Below, one piece after another: positions 1-8,272 of a DNA stretch of 22,731 nt. The translations under genes were made by a program, and so were the position numbers. The stretch lies in assembly GCA_945868555.1 (NCBI GenBank), contig CAMBMC010000003.1, positions 1-22,731 of the forward strand, read 5' to 3'. Numbering within the stretch: position 1 is the stretch's first letter; each line of letters begins with the position of its first letter. This DNA comes from Chitinophaga pinensis. Lineage in GTDB: Bacteria > Bacteroidota > Bacteroidia > Flavobacteriales_D > Crocinitomicaceae. Below the pieces are notes generated by a model. It ran no database searches. It was given only the letters and a program-made list of their open reading frames with translations, and was not told the DNA's origin.

Positions 1-148
1 TCAGCACATTGGTAAAGCCAAATGCTGCAGATGTATTCTGACCTTTTGAGTTGATTCGGGGATTTTTTGCGAATGCAAAGTATGCGCGATAGATCAACGC
101 AAAGGCATCGAGCAAGAAGAGTTTTTTGTCAACAGATTTTGAAATCAT
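1..148 (-). CDS. polA: DNA polymerase I, N-terminal fragment (cut by window edge)
   Basis: Forty-nine codons are visible from an ATG at 148-146, reading off the left edge of the window. The peptide has the opening of a PolA 5'-3' exonuclease domain: KKLFLLDAFALIYRAYFAF, where the first Asp of the metal site lies in LLDAFALIYRAY, followed by a conserved NSKGQNTSAAFGF segment that matches the NSKG-TSAxxGF pattern of the family. PolA removes RNA primers and fills gaps during replication and repair. It starts 24 bases downstream of the cysS stop on the same strand, so the two may be co-transcribed. The polymerase domain lies outside the window. The identification rests on this short but characteristic segment. 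Confidence 0.9.
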   Translation of the reverse strand, partial: MISKSVDKKLFLLDAFALIYRAYFAFAKNPRINSKGQNTSAAFGFTNVL

Positions 149-172
149 TGTTTTCCCGAATTAATTTAATCT

Positions 173-1639
173 TTAGCTCCAGCTTGTGCCGTCTTTTCCA
201 TCTTTAACTACAATACCTGCCGCGGCTAGTCCATCACGAATCCGATCAGAGCTTGTCCAATCTTTGTTTTCTCGGGCGTGTTGGCGCAACTCAAGCACAA
301 GATCCATCACAGGAGCAAGTTTTGAATCACTGTTTCCAAGTGAAGTGTTCAGACCAAGGACATCCTGAACAAAGTCATGGATTTCATTGCGTAACAATGT
401 CAAATCGGAGGCAGTGATCGTTTCCTTACCATCATTAATCAGGTTAACGTAACGTGCCGCTTCAAACAAGTTTGCCATCAAAATGGGGGCGTTGAAATCA
501 TCATCCATGGCCGAATAGAAGGAGTCAACAACGGCTTGAACGTCAAATGACGAGATAGTTCCAGTATTTACTTTTTCCATCAAGGCCAAGGCATCACTCA
601 ATCTTGCGAATCCTTTCTCTGCGGCATTCAATGAATCTTCGGAAAGATCGAGGTTGCTGCGGTAATGCGCCTGCATCATGCAAAAACGAATCACATCAGG
701 GCTAAATGGTTTGGTGAAAAGCGCCGTTGTTCCTTCCACGATTTCTTTGGGTAAGAAATAGTTCCCCAAGGACTTACTCATCTTCTGTCCATTCACATTG
801 AGCATGTTTGCATGCATCCAATATTTCGCAGGATTGCACCCCAATGAACCACAGTTTTGTGCAATTTCATCTTCGTGGTGCGGGAATTTGAGATCCATTC
901 CACCACCGTGAATATCAAAATGAGAACCAAGGTATTTGGTACTCATCGCAGTGCATTCAATGTGCCACCCCGGATTTCCATCCCCCCAAGGAGACCGCCA
1001 CACTTGCATGTCGTCGGGATTTGCTTTTTTCCAAAGTGCGAAATCAGCGAAAAAGCGTTTTTCATCCTGTGCGTTCAAGGTGCGGGTTTCTTCGGCCAAT
1101 TCATCCACCTTGCGGCCACTCAATATTCCGTACTCGAATTTCTCGCTGTATTTGCGCACATCGAAATACACAGACCCATTCGCCTCATAGGCAAAACCAT
1201 TGGCAATAATCTGTTCTATGTGTTCGATTTGTTCCTGAATATGCTGAGTTGCGGTTGGCTCAATGCTCGGAGTCAACAGATTGTACATTCGCTGCAATTC
1301 TTGAAACTTCACGTTGAACTTATAAACAATCTCCAAGGACTGCACTTGTTCAAGTCGAGCGGCTTTGCCAATGTTGTCTTCGGTATTTCCCGCACTATTG
1401 GTAATGTGACCTGCATCCGTAATGTTGCGCACATATTTCACAGCATATCCCACGTGGAGAAGGTAGCGGTAAATCATGTCAAAACTCATGAAGGTGCGCA
1501 TATTTCCCATGTGTGGTTCACTGTACAAGGTAGGACCACAAACATACATTCCAACACGTCCGCTGTGAATGGGTTCAAACTTTTCCTTTTGACCCGAAAG
1601 ACTATTGTAAATGATGAGCTTACCCTGACGATTGTTCAT
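173..1639 (-). CDS. cysS: Cysteinyl-tRNA synthetase
   Basis: This 488-residue class I aminoacyl-tRNA synthetase charges tRNA-Cys with cysteine in the cytoplasm. The HIGH signature appears as PHMGN at residues 42-46 and KMSKS is at 286-290. The four zinc ligands known from the E. coli enzyme can be placed: Cys34 in YVCGPT, Cys229 in GWHIEC, His254 and Glu258 in FPHHEDE. The length is normal for the family, and the C-terminal DALR-type helical region is present. The ATG at 1639 is supported by a Bacteroidota-type promoter whose -7 box TACTTTTG ends 17 bases upstream. The gene precedes polA by 24 bases on the same strand. A long opposite-strand frame inside it (857-1654) is a shadow. Confidence 0.97.
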   Translation of the reverse strand: MNNRQGKLIIYNSLSGQKEKFEPIHSGRVGMYVCGPTLYSEPHMGNMRTFMSFDMIYRYLLHVGYAVKYVRNITDAGHITNSAGNTEDNIGKAARLEQVQSLEIVYKFNVKFQELQRMYNLLTPSIEPTATQHIQEQIEHIEQIIANGFAYEANGSVYFDVRKYSEKFEYGILSGRKVDELAEETRTLNAQDEKRFFADFALWKKANPDDMQVWRSPWGDGNPGWHIECTAMSTKYLGSHFDIHGGGMDLKFPHHEDEIAQNCGSLGCNPAKYWMHANMLNVNGQKMSKSLGNYFLPKEIVEGTTALFTKPFSPDVIRFCMMQAHYRSNLDLSEDSLNAAEKGFARLSDALALMEKVNTGTISSFDVQAVVDSFYSAMDDDFNAPILMANLFEAARYVNLINDGKETITASDLTLLRNEIHDFVQDVLGLNTSLGNSDSKLAPVMDLVLELRQHARENKDWTSSDRIRDGLAAAGIVVKDGKDGTSWS

Positions 1640-1655
1640 TGTGTGCGATTTTAGA

Positions 1656-1686
1656 CAAAAGTAGTGTTTAGTATATGAATTACGAA
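1656..1686 (-). promoter_or_regulatory. Promoter of cysS, Bacteroidota type
   Basis: On the minus strand TACTTTTG lies at 1663-1656, matching the Bacteroidota -7 consensus TAnnTTTG. TTCG at 1686-1683 sits 19 bases upstream, close to the -33 TTTG. The predicted transcript would start about ten bases before the cysS ATG. This is a motif match only. Confidence 0.5.
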
Positions 1687-1712
1687 TTATGAGTTACGAA
1701 TTACGAGTTGTA
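1677..1712. repeat. Dispersed intergenic repeat arm (TTACGAATTA type)
   Basis: The stretch is an approximate tandem of GAATTACGA / GAGTTACGA units. Its reverse complement resembles the sequence flanking the palindromes at 8860-8899 and 17784-17823 (TTCGTAATTCGTAACTCG). It therefore looks like a partial member of the same intergenic family, without the palindrome at this point. It lies between the divergent cysS and rhodanese genes. Confidence 0.55.
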
Positions 1713-1794
1713 AAGTTTGATTGCTTCGCAAATTTGGCGTCTGCGGGAATGATCAAGAAATCTGTACATCACCGAAGTACGATCAAGTATTTAA

Positions 1795-1810
1795 GTCAGC
1801 CGCGGCTGAC
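1795..1810. repeat. Perfect 16-base palindrome
   Basis: GTCAGCCGCGGCTGAC is its own reverse complement. It lies about 55 bases upstream of the promoter-like boxes of the rhodanese gene and about 85 bases from the repeat arm at 1677-1712. Its CAGCC core resembles the CAGCCAC arm of the palindromes at 8860 and 17784, so it may be a variant of that family. An operator is an alternative reading, since palindromes of this size are typical of dimeric regulators. Confidence 0.6.
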
Positions 1811-1842
1811 GAGTCTTTTGTCCCTTAAGTAACATAAGTCAC

Positions 1843-1872
1843 TTTAAACTCCATTCAGAGTGCTTACTTTCG
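1843..1872 (+). promoter_or_regulatory. Promoter of the rhodanese lipoprotein gene
   Basis: TACTTTCG at 1865-1872 is a one-mismatch match to TAnnTTTG, and TTTA at 1843-1846 lies 18 bases upstream as a weak -33 element. The -7 box falls inside the longer open frame that begins at 1860. If it is real, translation must start at the ATG at 1893, which also gives the better signal peptide. Confidence 0.4.
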
Positions 1873-1892
1873 CTAAATCAAATTTAAAAGTC

Positions 1893-2288
1893 ATGAAAAA
1901 ATCACACGTTTTTACCCTGCTCATTGTCCTTGTTGCCTTGTTTCAATCGTGTAATTCAAACTCTCAATCTGCTGCAGCGGTTCAAGATATCGATCAAGCG
2001 GAGCTTCAAAAACTGGCCAAGGATCCAAACACCATCATCATTGATGTGCGGACAGACATGGAAGTGGAGGGTGGTTACATCGACGGAACAACGTTGTTTT
2101 TTGATTTTTATGGAAGTGATTTCAAAGCAAAGATTGGTGCTTTGGATAAATCAAAAAAATACATTGTCTATTGTCACGCCGGCGGACGTAGTGCTGAAGC
2201 CGCTGAAATCATGATCAAAAAGGGTTTCAAGCATGTCTACAACCTCGAAGGAGGATTTTCCGGATGGACTGGAAAGGTGAAGCGTTAA
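1893..2288 (+). CDS. Rhodanese-like domain lipoprotein
   Basis: The product has 131 residues from the ATG at 1893. A lipoprotein signal peptide occupies residues 1-19 with Cys20 in the sequence LFQSC, so it is probably a periplasmic or outer-membrane-anchored lipoprotein. The rest is a single rhodanese domain. It shows IIIDVRTDMEVEGGYIDGT, the usual start of the fold, then the active-site loop Cys94-HAGGRS in VYCHAGGRSAEAAE, and closes with LEGGFSGW. The active cysteine is intact, so sulfurtransferase or persulfide-carrier activity is plausible; the substrate is unknown. An upstream ATG at 1860 exists but lies before the likely promoter box. Directly downstream is a remnant of a second sulfur-handling gene (2437-2572), which suggests that this was once part of a sulfide or persulfide detoxification locus. 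Confidence 0.88.
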   Translation: MKKSHVFTLLIVLVALFQSCNSNSQSAAAVQDIDQAELQKLAKDPNTIIIDVRTDMEVEGGYIDGTTLFFDFYGSDFKAKIGALDKSKKYIVYCHAGGRSAEAAEIMIKKGFKHVYNLEGGFSGWTGKVKR

Positions 2289-2385
2289 TTTCCCAATAAG
2301 AATAAAATTAATTGATTGAAGTGGATGACTTTCTAAGTCTTCCCTGTCCGATAATTGCCTATAAAAACGTGATCAAAGTCAGATT

Positions 2386-2412
2386 TTGAAAAGTTAAAAC
2401 CACATATTTTTG
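2386..2412 (+). promoter_or_regulatory. Likely surviving promoter of the deleted sulfur gene
   Basis: TATTTTTG at 2405-2412 matches TAnnTTTG, with TTG at 2386-2388, 16 bases upstream (slightly short of the usual 19). It lies 24 bases before the ATG of the remnant at 2437, the expected place for that gene's promoter. Confidence 0.4.
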
Positions 2413-2436
2413 ATGAATAAATTCATTGCACCAGTT

Positions 2437-2572
2437 ATGAAAATCGAACAAATTTACACAGGTTGAGTCGAGAGGGTATCATGAATTTGTCGATGTAGAA
2501 GGAGGTATGTCGGCGATTCTCAACACGTCTGTACCAAAAACAGCGTATGTATGTCCGACCACATTATTGTAA
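2437..2572 (+). pseudogene. Internally deleted MBL-fold / rhodanese fusion protein (persulfide dioxygenase-like)
   Basis: An ATG at 2437 opens MKIEQIYTG, the typical N-terminus of Bacteroidota MBL-fold metallo-hydrolases that carry C-terminal rhodanese domains. After the ninth codon this frame hits TGA at 2464-2466. In the +1-shifted frame, from 2462 to the stop at 2570-2572, the sequence reads VESRGYHEFVDVEGGMSAI followed by a tail ending AYVCPTTLL. That is the typical C-terminal end of the rhodanese half of the same proteins. Members are usually about 450-470 residues, so roughly 1.3 kb appears to have been lost in one deletion joining codon 9 to the last 36 codons out of frame. No function can remain. 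The family assignment rests on remembered family patterns from two short segments that point independently to the same protein. Confidence 0.72.
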
Positions 2573-2590
2573 TAGAGCCACATGCTTTTC

Positions 2591-3862
2591 TTACGCCGTG
2601 GGCTCTTCCAATTTCTTCATGTCGAGCTTTCTGAGTTTGGGCGCCAATCGGGCTGTGCTTGACACAACAAGTACCGTCATGATTCCTCCAAACACGATTG
2701 CTTTGCGAATGCCCATAAAATCGGCAGTTGCACCTGATTCAAAGGCCCCAATTTCATTGGACGAACCGATGAAGATTCCATTCACTGCTGAAACCCTTCC
2801 TCGCATGTGATCAGGGGTGGATAGCTGCAAGATGGTATGACGGATGACCACACTGACATTGTCAAAGGCCCCCGTTAATAAGAGACAAACAAAAGCCGCC
2901 GCAAAGGAGTCGCTTAAGCCAAAAAGTATCGTGGCGCCACCAAATCCCGCCACAGAAATAAACAAGGATCTTCCCGCTTTTTTACCAACTGGACGGTAGA
3001 CAATAATGAAGGCCACAATGGTGGCACCTATCGCTGGTGCTGCGCGTAAGAATCCCAACTCGACAGATCCCATGTGTAAAATTCGATCAGAAAATGCCGG
3101 CAACAAGGCCACCGCGCCGCCAAAAAGCACAGCAAATAAGTCAAGAGATAAAGCACCTAAAATCAATTGATTGCTGAAAACAAAACGAATTCCTGCGCGG
3201 ATGCTTTCGTACATTGTTTCAGCCTGCTCTTGCGCTTCCATGGGACGATTTGCGATAAATAGAAAAGCGACAAAGGATAATACAATGAAAAATAAATCAA
3301 CGAAGTAAGCCGTTGAATAACCCAAGGCAATCAATAAACCCGCAATTGCAGGACCGATTACTGAGGCAATGTGCCAAATTGAACTGTTCCAAGTGGCCGC
3401 ATTTCCGTAGGCCTTTCGTGGTACAATTTGCGCAAGAATCGTTGGAAAAGCAGCGGATAAGAATCCGCGAATCACACCAACCAAACATACTGCTGCATAG
3501 ATGGGCAAGGTGCCATACGATTCAAAGACTGCTTGCGCATCCATGGACAGAAACAACAATCCTACTGTCATCAGCACAAACAATCCCGTGAACAGCAAAA
3601 TGATTTTTTTTCGGTTGTAATTGTCTGCAACATGCCCCGAAAAAAGCGAGGTAACAATGAACGGGATTGCCTCTGCAAGACCAATTAAACCAAGCGCCAT
3701 AACGTCATGTGTCCATTCGTACACTTGCCAACCAACAATGACATTTTGCATTTGAATGCCAAGCGTTAGGAAAAATTTATTCGCCAAAAAGAAATTAAAC
3801 TCACGGTACCGCAAGGCCAAAAATGGATCGTGTTCAGCAGGTATATCTTCTTGCGTGCTCAT
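2591..3862 (-). CDS. MFS transporter (EntS/MFS_3-like exporter)
   Basis: The product has 423 residues and about twelve hydrophobic segments. It has the major facilitator signature between the second and third helices, GHVADNYNRKKI, which corresponds to G-x-x-x-D-x-x-x-R-K. The N-terminal pattern FLALRYREFNFFLANKF is typical of the MFS_3 branch that includes the enterobactin exporter EntS and many uncharacterised drug exporters. It is expected in the inner membrane as a proton-driven efflux protein. No substrate-specific neighbour is present: the adjacent genes are the sulfur-gene remnant and, divergently, the H-NOX operon. A TATTTTTG -7-like box lies at 3918-3911 on the minus strand without a clear -33 partner. 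The substrate cannot be predicted. Confidence 0.88.
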   Translation of the reverse strand: MSTQEDIPAEHDPFLALRYREFNFFLANKFFLTLGIQMQNVIVGWQVYEWTHDVMALGLIGLAEAIPFIVTSLFSGHVADNYNRKKIILLFTGLFVLMTVGLLFLSMDAQAVFESYGTLPIYAAVCLVGVIRGFLSAAFPTILAQIVPRKAYGNAATWNSSIWHIASVIGPAIAGLLIALGYSTAYFVDLFFIVLSFVAFLFIANRPMEAQEQAETMYESIRAGIRFVFSNQLILGALSLDLFAVLFGGAVALLPAFSDRILHMGSVELGFLRAAPAIGATIVAFIIVYRPVGKKAGRSLFISVAGFGGATILFGLSDSFAAAFVCLLLTGAFDNVSVVIRHTILQLSTPDHMRGRVSAVNGIFIGSSNEIGAFESGATADFMGIRKAIVFGGIMTVLVVSSTARLAPKLRKLDMKKLEEPTA

Positions 3863-3946
3863 ATCCTTGATTTAAGTTCTTCTGGTAAAATGAATGATTG
3901 GACAGCGGTACAAAAATACAGAAACGTGTTTGGATTGCGCGAAATG

Positions 3947-3978
3947 TTTGGCTTTGGCGATATTTCATTGTAATTTCG
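3947..3978 (+). promoter_or_regulatory. Promoter of the H-NOX/kinase/regulator operon
   Basis: TTTG at 3947-3950 and TAATTTCG at 3971-3978 are separated by 20 bases, close to the Bacteroidota promoter pattern with one mismatch in the -7 box. The predicted transcription start is about 25 bases before the ATG at 4011. Confidence 0.5.
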
Positions 3979-4010
3979 AATAGTTTTAACAAAAATTAAA
4001 GACGAGCACA

Positions 4011-4565
4011 ATGTACGGACTTGTAAATAAAGCAATTAAAGATTTGGTGGTAACCAATCACGGAGAAGAAATTTGGAAAGAGATTTGTCGCCGTGCAGAA
4101 TTTTACGACGAGGATTTCATTGGGATGAATCCCTATCCGGATGCCCTTACCTATTCATTGGTCCGTCATGCCTCAGAAATTCTAAAGGCCGATGCGGCTG
4201 ATATTCTTGAGGCATTTGGTGAATACTGGATCCTTTACACTGCAGACGAGGGTTACGGCGACTTGATGTCCTTGACGGGAGACACCTTTGTTCAGTTCTT
4301 GGATAATCTCGATATGTTGCATTACCGCATCAACAACTTGATGCCAGGATTGATGCCGCCACAATTTTCTACGCGAAACGAAACAGTCAACTCCGTAGAA
4401 CTGGAATACCGATCGCACCGTGAAGGGATGGTCCCAATGGTTTTTGGCCTCATTAAAGGATTGGCCAAGCGATTTAATCTCTCGGTTACCATTCAACAAA
4501 TTCATGAACGTGAAAACACGGATGACTGTCATGTGTTCTCGATTACATGGGAAGCCTTGTCGTGA
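4011..4565 (+). CDS. H-NOX heme-based gas sensor protein
   Basis: This 184-residue stand-alone H-NOX (HNOB) domain covers the whole family length. It begins MYGLVNKAIKDLVVTNHGEE as most members do. The proximal heme ligand is His104 in DMLHYRI, and the propionate-binding Y-x-S-x-R motif is Tyr133-Ser135-Arg137. The conserved proline region LMPGLMPPQF is also present. At the place of the distal-pocket tyrosine (Tyr140 of the Thermoanaerobacter O2-binding protein) the sequence has Pro/Met around 142-143 and no Tyr, so selective NO binding is predicted; this is inference. The stop codon overlaps the start of a histidine kinase gene, so the sensor probably controls that kinase in trans in the cytoplasm. 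A response regulator completes the operon. Confidence 0.95.
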   Translation: MYGLVNKAIKDLVVTNHGEEIWKEICRRAEFYDEDFIGMNPYPDALTYSLVRHASEILKADAADILEAFGEYWILYTADEGYGDLMSLTGDTFVQFLDNLDMLHYRINNLMPGLMPPQFSTRNETVNSVELEYRSHREGMVPMVFGLIKGLAKRFNLSVTIQQIHERENTDDCHVFSITWEALS

Positions 4566-7500
4566 TCGCACCAGAAACACCTCTCAATGAATCAAAGCGT
4601 CTTGCTGCGTTGAAAAGTTATCACCTACTTGATACACTTTCGGAGGAGGAATTTGATGAGCTCACTGAATTGGCGGCGCAAATTTGCGGAACGCCCATTG
4701 CAGCAATTTCACTCATCGATGAGCACAGACAATGGTTCAAGTCAAAGCATGGCTTCACTTTGAACGAAATGCCGCGAGACCTTTCATTTTGTGCACACGC
4801 CATCAATGCCCCCTCGGAAACAATGATTGTTCCGAATACTCATCTTGATGAGCGCTTTTTAGACAATCCTTTTGTTACGGGAGAAGAAAATTTTGTGTTT
4901 TATGCAGGAGTTCCCCTCGTGGATGAAAATGAATTCGCGCTTGGGACCTTATGTGTTCTTGATAACACCTCTCGAGAACTGAGCGAAACACAACTGAAAT
5001 CCTTAAAAATTGTTGCTAAAAATATTGCCAAACTCATAGAACTGAGACGGAGCAAGCGGGAATTAGTCGAGCCATTTGACTTGATCTTGAAAGCGCTCGA
5101 ACTCAACAACCAGTTATATTTGATCCTTAACGACGATGAGGGCATTGATTTTTTTGGCAGCGGTTTTAAAAAATCAGTGCCATCAATTGAACAAGGAATG
5201 GCTTTCGACTCCCTCTTCTTTTTTGAACACAACACCCTATTGAGCGAGTTCAAAGATCCCAGTAAACGCAAAAAAAGAAATATCTTCTTTAACACGCTTG
5301 AAGGAAACCAACGCTACAAATGTACCATCTCTGAAATTGGAAATCGCTTGGTCATCTCCGCGATGCCCTTGCTCAATTTGCAATTCCCGCTTGATAACTA
5401 CCATTTGACAATCAAGGATTTTGCCCAGCACGATTACATCGCTGAATTTCTTTTCCTCCAAAACACCAGTGAGCGTTCATTGAGTGAATCGCGTGAGCTT
5501 ATAGAGCGAATGGTCGATAAGAATAAAAAACTAGAGGAGGCAAAAATAAACATCGATATTCTCTCTCGCTTCCCATTAGAAAATCCGAATCCTGTTTTGC
5601 GCTTGAGCACAGATGGATATCTATTATTCAACAATGAGTCAGCAAAAGAACACTTTTTGACTGACTTTTCGATAGAAGAAAATCGGATTCATGACGAAGA
5701 ACTCAATGGATTAATCCACTTGTTGATTGAGAAAAAAAACAATGGCCGATTGAAAATATTTCTTCGGAATAACCGCCATTATTCGATGACACTGCGCTAT
5801 GTTGAAGAACATCATTATATAAATTTATATGCCAATGACATTACCAGCTTCATAGAAATGGTACAGTCTACAGAAAATGAGCTCATTGGACTTTCAAAAA
5901 AACTAGAAGAACAAAAGAACTTTTACGAAAATATCTTAAATAACATCCCTTCAGACATCGCGGTGTTTGATGCAAACCATAAATATTTGTTCGTCAATCC
6001 TCAAGGAATTAAAAACCCAGAGATTAGGTCTTATATGATTGGGAAAGATGATTTTGATTACTGCAAACTGAAAGGAATTCCTGACGATCTCGCCATTCAA
6101 CGACGAGATTTTTACAATAAAATTATTAAAGGGGAAGAAATCATCGTTTGGGAAGATGAATTCAAATTGCCTGATGGAAGCCGAAATATTGTTCAACGAA
6201 AAATGGGACCTGTGTACGATGAAAAAGGAGATATTCGGTTCTTAATTGGCTATGGAGTAGATATTACCGACAAAGTAATCGCAGAAGAACGCTATCGCTC
6301 ATTGTTTGAGAACAACATGGCGGGCGTATTCCGAACGGGGATGAATGGTGAAATTTATGACATCAACTCGGCTTATGCCAAAATTCACGGATTTGACTCA
6401 GTGGACGAACTAAAAAACCTGCGTTCAACCTCATTTTTCAAAAGTGAAAAAACCAGAAATAAGTTCATCACGTTATTGAAAAAAGAAGGCAGCTTAAGAA
6501 ACCATATTCTTTTGAATATCGACCGATATGGGAATGATTTATGGCTCTTGATCAACATCAGTTACCGCTTTTCGCCAACAGGTGAAGAATTTTTAGAGGG
6601 TACTTTAATTGACATTACCGAACAGAGGCAAGCTGAGCTAAATTTTCAGCACGAGATGGAAGAAAAGCTAAATGCCGAAAAGGCATTAAACACAAAATCT
6701 TTGTTCCAAAACCTCCTGATGGAAATATCTTCCAAATACATCAACCTGCCCGTAAATCAAATTCAATTTGCCATCAATGATTCTTTGCAACAAATTGGTC
6801 AGTATGTGAAGGTGGACCGTGTCTATATTTTCACTTACGATTTTGCTGCTCAGACATCATCCAATACTTATGAGTGGTGCAATGAGGGCATAGAACCTCA
6901 GCTGAATACGCTTCAGAATATTCCATTCAGCGAGATGCCGATCTGGATTAAAACACATAGCGAAGGGAAACCGATCATTGTGCCGAATGTCAAAGAGCTT
7001 CCCGAAGGAAAATTTAGGGAGTTAATCGAAGTACAAGACATTCAAAGTTTGTTGACACTGCCTTTGATGGACGATGATCAATGCCTCGGCTTTGTTGGAT
7101 TTGACTCTGTTCGGTCGATTCGTCTATTTACCGAAGATGAACAGCTACTTCTTCAACTTTATGCGCAAATGCTTGTGAATGTAAAAAGCCGTACCGAATA
7201 CATTCAACAAATTGAGACAGGTAAAAAGCAAATCGAAATCATCAATAGTGAGCTTGAAACGCGTGTTATTGAAGAAACAAAAAAGAACCTTGAACTATCA
7301 AAATCCATTACAGACCAGGAAAAGTTGGTTACCCTCGGGGAGATTGCCAGTGGCATTGCCCATGACTTAAACACACCATTAGGCGCCATAAAAAGTGGTG
7401 CAGAAAGTATACTGTATACCTTCGAGCGCTTGTTCAATGACACCATAGAATTTTGTTCGGATGACCAAATCCACTTTGCATGGTCCAGAGCAGAAAACAA

Positions 7501-8269
7501 ACAAGTGGAACTCTTTATCGGGGGAATGCAGCAACGCCGAGAGGTCGCGACTACCCTCACTTTCCTGAGTGAAACATACCCCTCTTTGAGCGAGAACAAA
7601 CAACACGAAATCGCTGAAGGCCTTGTTAAATCGCGTATTTCTGTTGAAGAACCCGAGTTGATCCATCAAATTATCGAAAGTGAAAATTCCACACACTTCA
7701 TCAATCTGATCTATCACACTTCGATGATTCGCAATTTCATCAACGCGATTTCCATTTCCAATGAGCGCGCAACAAAAGTGATACAGGGGCTTAGAACATT
7801 CATTAAGGACCACCAACATGGCACCAAAGGGCCCGTTAATTTATACCAGAATATTGCAACTGTAATCAGTGTCTTCGATTACGAGATTCGTCGAAATACA
7901 GAGTTGCAATTTGAGGTCGATCGTAACTTGACCGTTCACGCACATGACATTAAACTGTTTCAGTTGTGGTCCAACATCATCAAAAATGGCTTAGAATCCA
8001 TGGAGGACAATGAGAACAGGGGCTTACTCCATATCTATTCATCAGAAACAAACAAAACAATATCTATTCACTTAGAAAACAATGGACCAATGATTTCTAT
8101 GGAGGTTCAGGCAAGAATCTTTGAAAAATTCTACACCACAAAATCTGCGAAAAACGGAACAGGCCTAGGATTGAACATTGTGAAGAACATACTCGATGAA
8201 CATGACGCCTCTATTTCGTTAAATTCCAACGAATTATTAACTACTTTTACAATCACATTTAAGAAATAA
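4547..8269 (+). CDS. Multi-domain sensor histidine kinase with predicted HNOBA domain
   Basis: The product has 1240 residues and no membrane segment, so it is cytoplasmic. Approximate domain order: GAF 18-165; a region at 175-320 that I read as an H-NOX-associated (HNOBA) domain, with FDLILKAL, a GSGFKKSVPSIEQGMAFDSLF stretch and a DFAQHDYIAEFLFLQ end before a coiled coil; PAS-like 335-440; PAS 458-578; PAS 580-695; GAF 720-880; coiled coil; HisKA with phospho-acceptor His939 in GIAHDLNTPL; HATPase 1095-1238 with N box Asn1147, FEKFYTTK and GTGLGL. About 110 residues are inserted between the two HisKA helices. The usual Asp of the G1 box (DxGxG) is replaced in LENNGPMI. The ATG at 4547 overlaps the H-NOX gene by 19 bases; a GTG at 4562 would overlap by four (GTGA) and give an N-terminus MIAPETPLNE that fits related GAF kinases, so it is an equal candidate. 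The response regulator starts three bases after the stop. Confidence 0.92.
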   Translation: MGSLVVIAPETPLNESKRLAALKSYHLLDTLSEEEFDELTELAAQICGTPIAAISLIDEHRQWFKSKHGFTLNEMPRDLSFCAHAINAPSETMIVPNTHLDERFLDNPFVTGEENFVFYAGVPLVDENEFALGTLCVLDNTSRELSETQLKSLKIVAKNIAKLIELRRSKRELVEPFDLILKALELNNQLYLILNDDEGIDFFGSGFKKSVPSIEQGMAFDSLFFFEHNTLLSEFKDPSKRKKRNIFFNTLEGNQRYKCTISEIGNRLVISAMPLLNLQFPLDNYHLTIKDFAQHDYIAEFLFLQNTSERSLSESRELIERMVDKNKKLEEAKINIDILSRFPLENPNPVLRLSTDGYLLFNNESAKEHFLTDFSIEENRIHDEELNGLIHLLIEKKNNGRLKIFLRNNRHYSMTLRYVEEHHYINLYANDITSFIEMVQSTENELIGLSKKLEEQKNFYENILNNIPSDIAVFDANHKYLFVNPQGIKNPEIRSYMIGKDDFDYCKLKGIPDDLAIQRRDFYNKIIKGEEIIVWEDEFKLPDGSRNIVQRKMGPVYDEKGDIRFLIGYGVDITDKVIAEERYRSLFENNMAGVFRTGMNGEIYDINSAYAKIHGFDSVDELKNLRSTSFFKSEKTRNKFITLLKKEGSLRNHILLNIDRYGNDLWLLINISYRFSPTGEEFLEGTLIDITEQRQAELNFQHEMEEKLNAEKALNTKSLFQNLLMEISSKYINLPVNQIQFAINDSLQQIGQYVKVDRVYIFTYDFAAQTSSNTYEWCNEGIEPQLNTLQNIPFSEMPIWIKTHSEGKPIIVPNVKELPEGKFRELIEVQDIQSLLTLPLMDDDQCLGFVGFDSVRSIRLFTEDEQLLLQLYAQMLVNVKSRTEYIQQIETGKKQIEIINSELETRVIEETKKNLELSKSITDQEKLVTLGEIASGIAHDLNTPLGAIKSGAESILYTFERLFNDTIEFCSDDQIHFAWSRAENKQVELFIGGMQQRREVATTLTFLSETYPSLSENKQHEIAEGLVKSRISVEEPELIHQIIESENSTHFINLIYHTSMIRNFINAISISNERATKVIQGLRTFIKDHQHGTKGPVNLYQNIATVISVFDYEIRRNTELQFEVDRNLTVHAHDIKLFQLWSNIIKNGLESMEDNENRGLLHIYSSETNKTISIHLENNGPMISMEVQARIFEKFYTTKSAKNGTGLGLNIVKNILDEHDASISLNSNELLTTFTITFKK

Positions 8270-8272
8270 CCT

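Noticed and set aside
857..1654. 265-codon open frame on the plus strand
   Set aside because: It lies opposite cysS over its whole length, and cysS has all catalytic motifs; the frame shows no domain of its own.
1860..1892. Upstream ATG as start of the rhodanese lipoprotein
   Set aside because: It precedes the likely -7 box and would put eleven extra residues before a good lipoprotein signal peptide.
4547..8269. Hybrid kinase with built-in receiver domain
   Set aside because: The protein ends right after the ATPase domain; the receiver is a separate gene three bases downstream.
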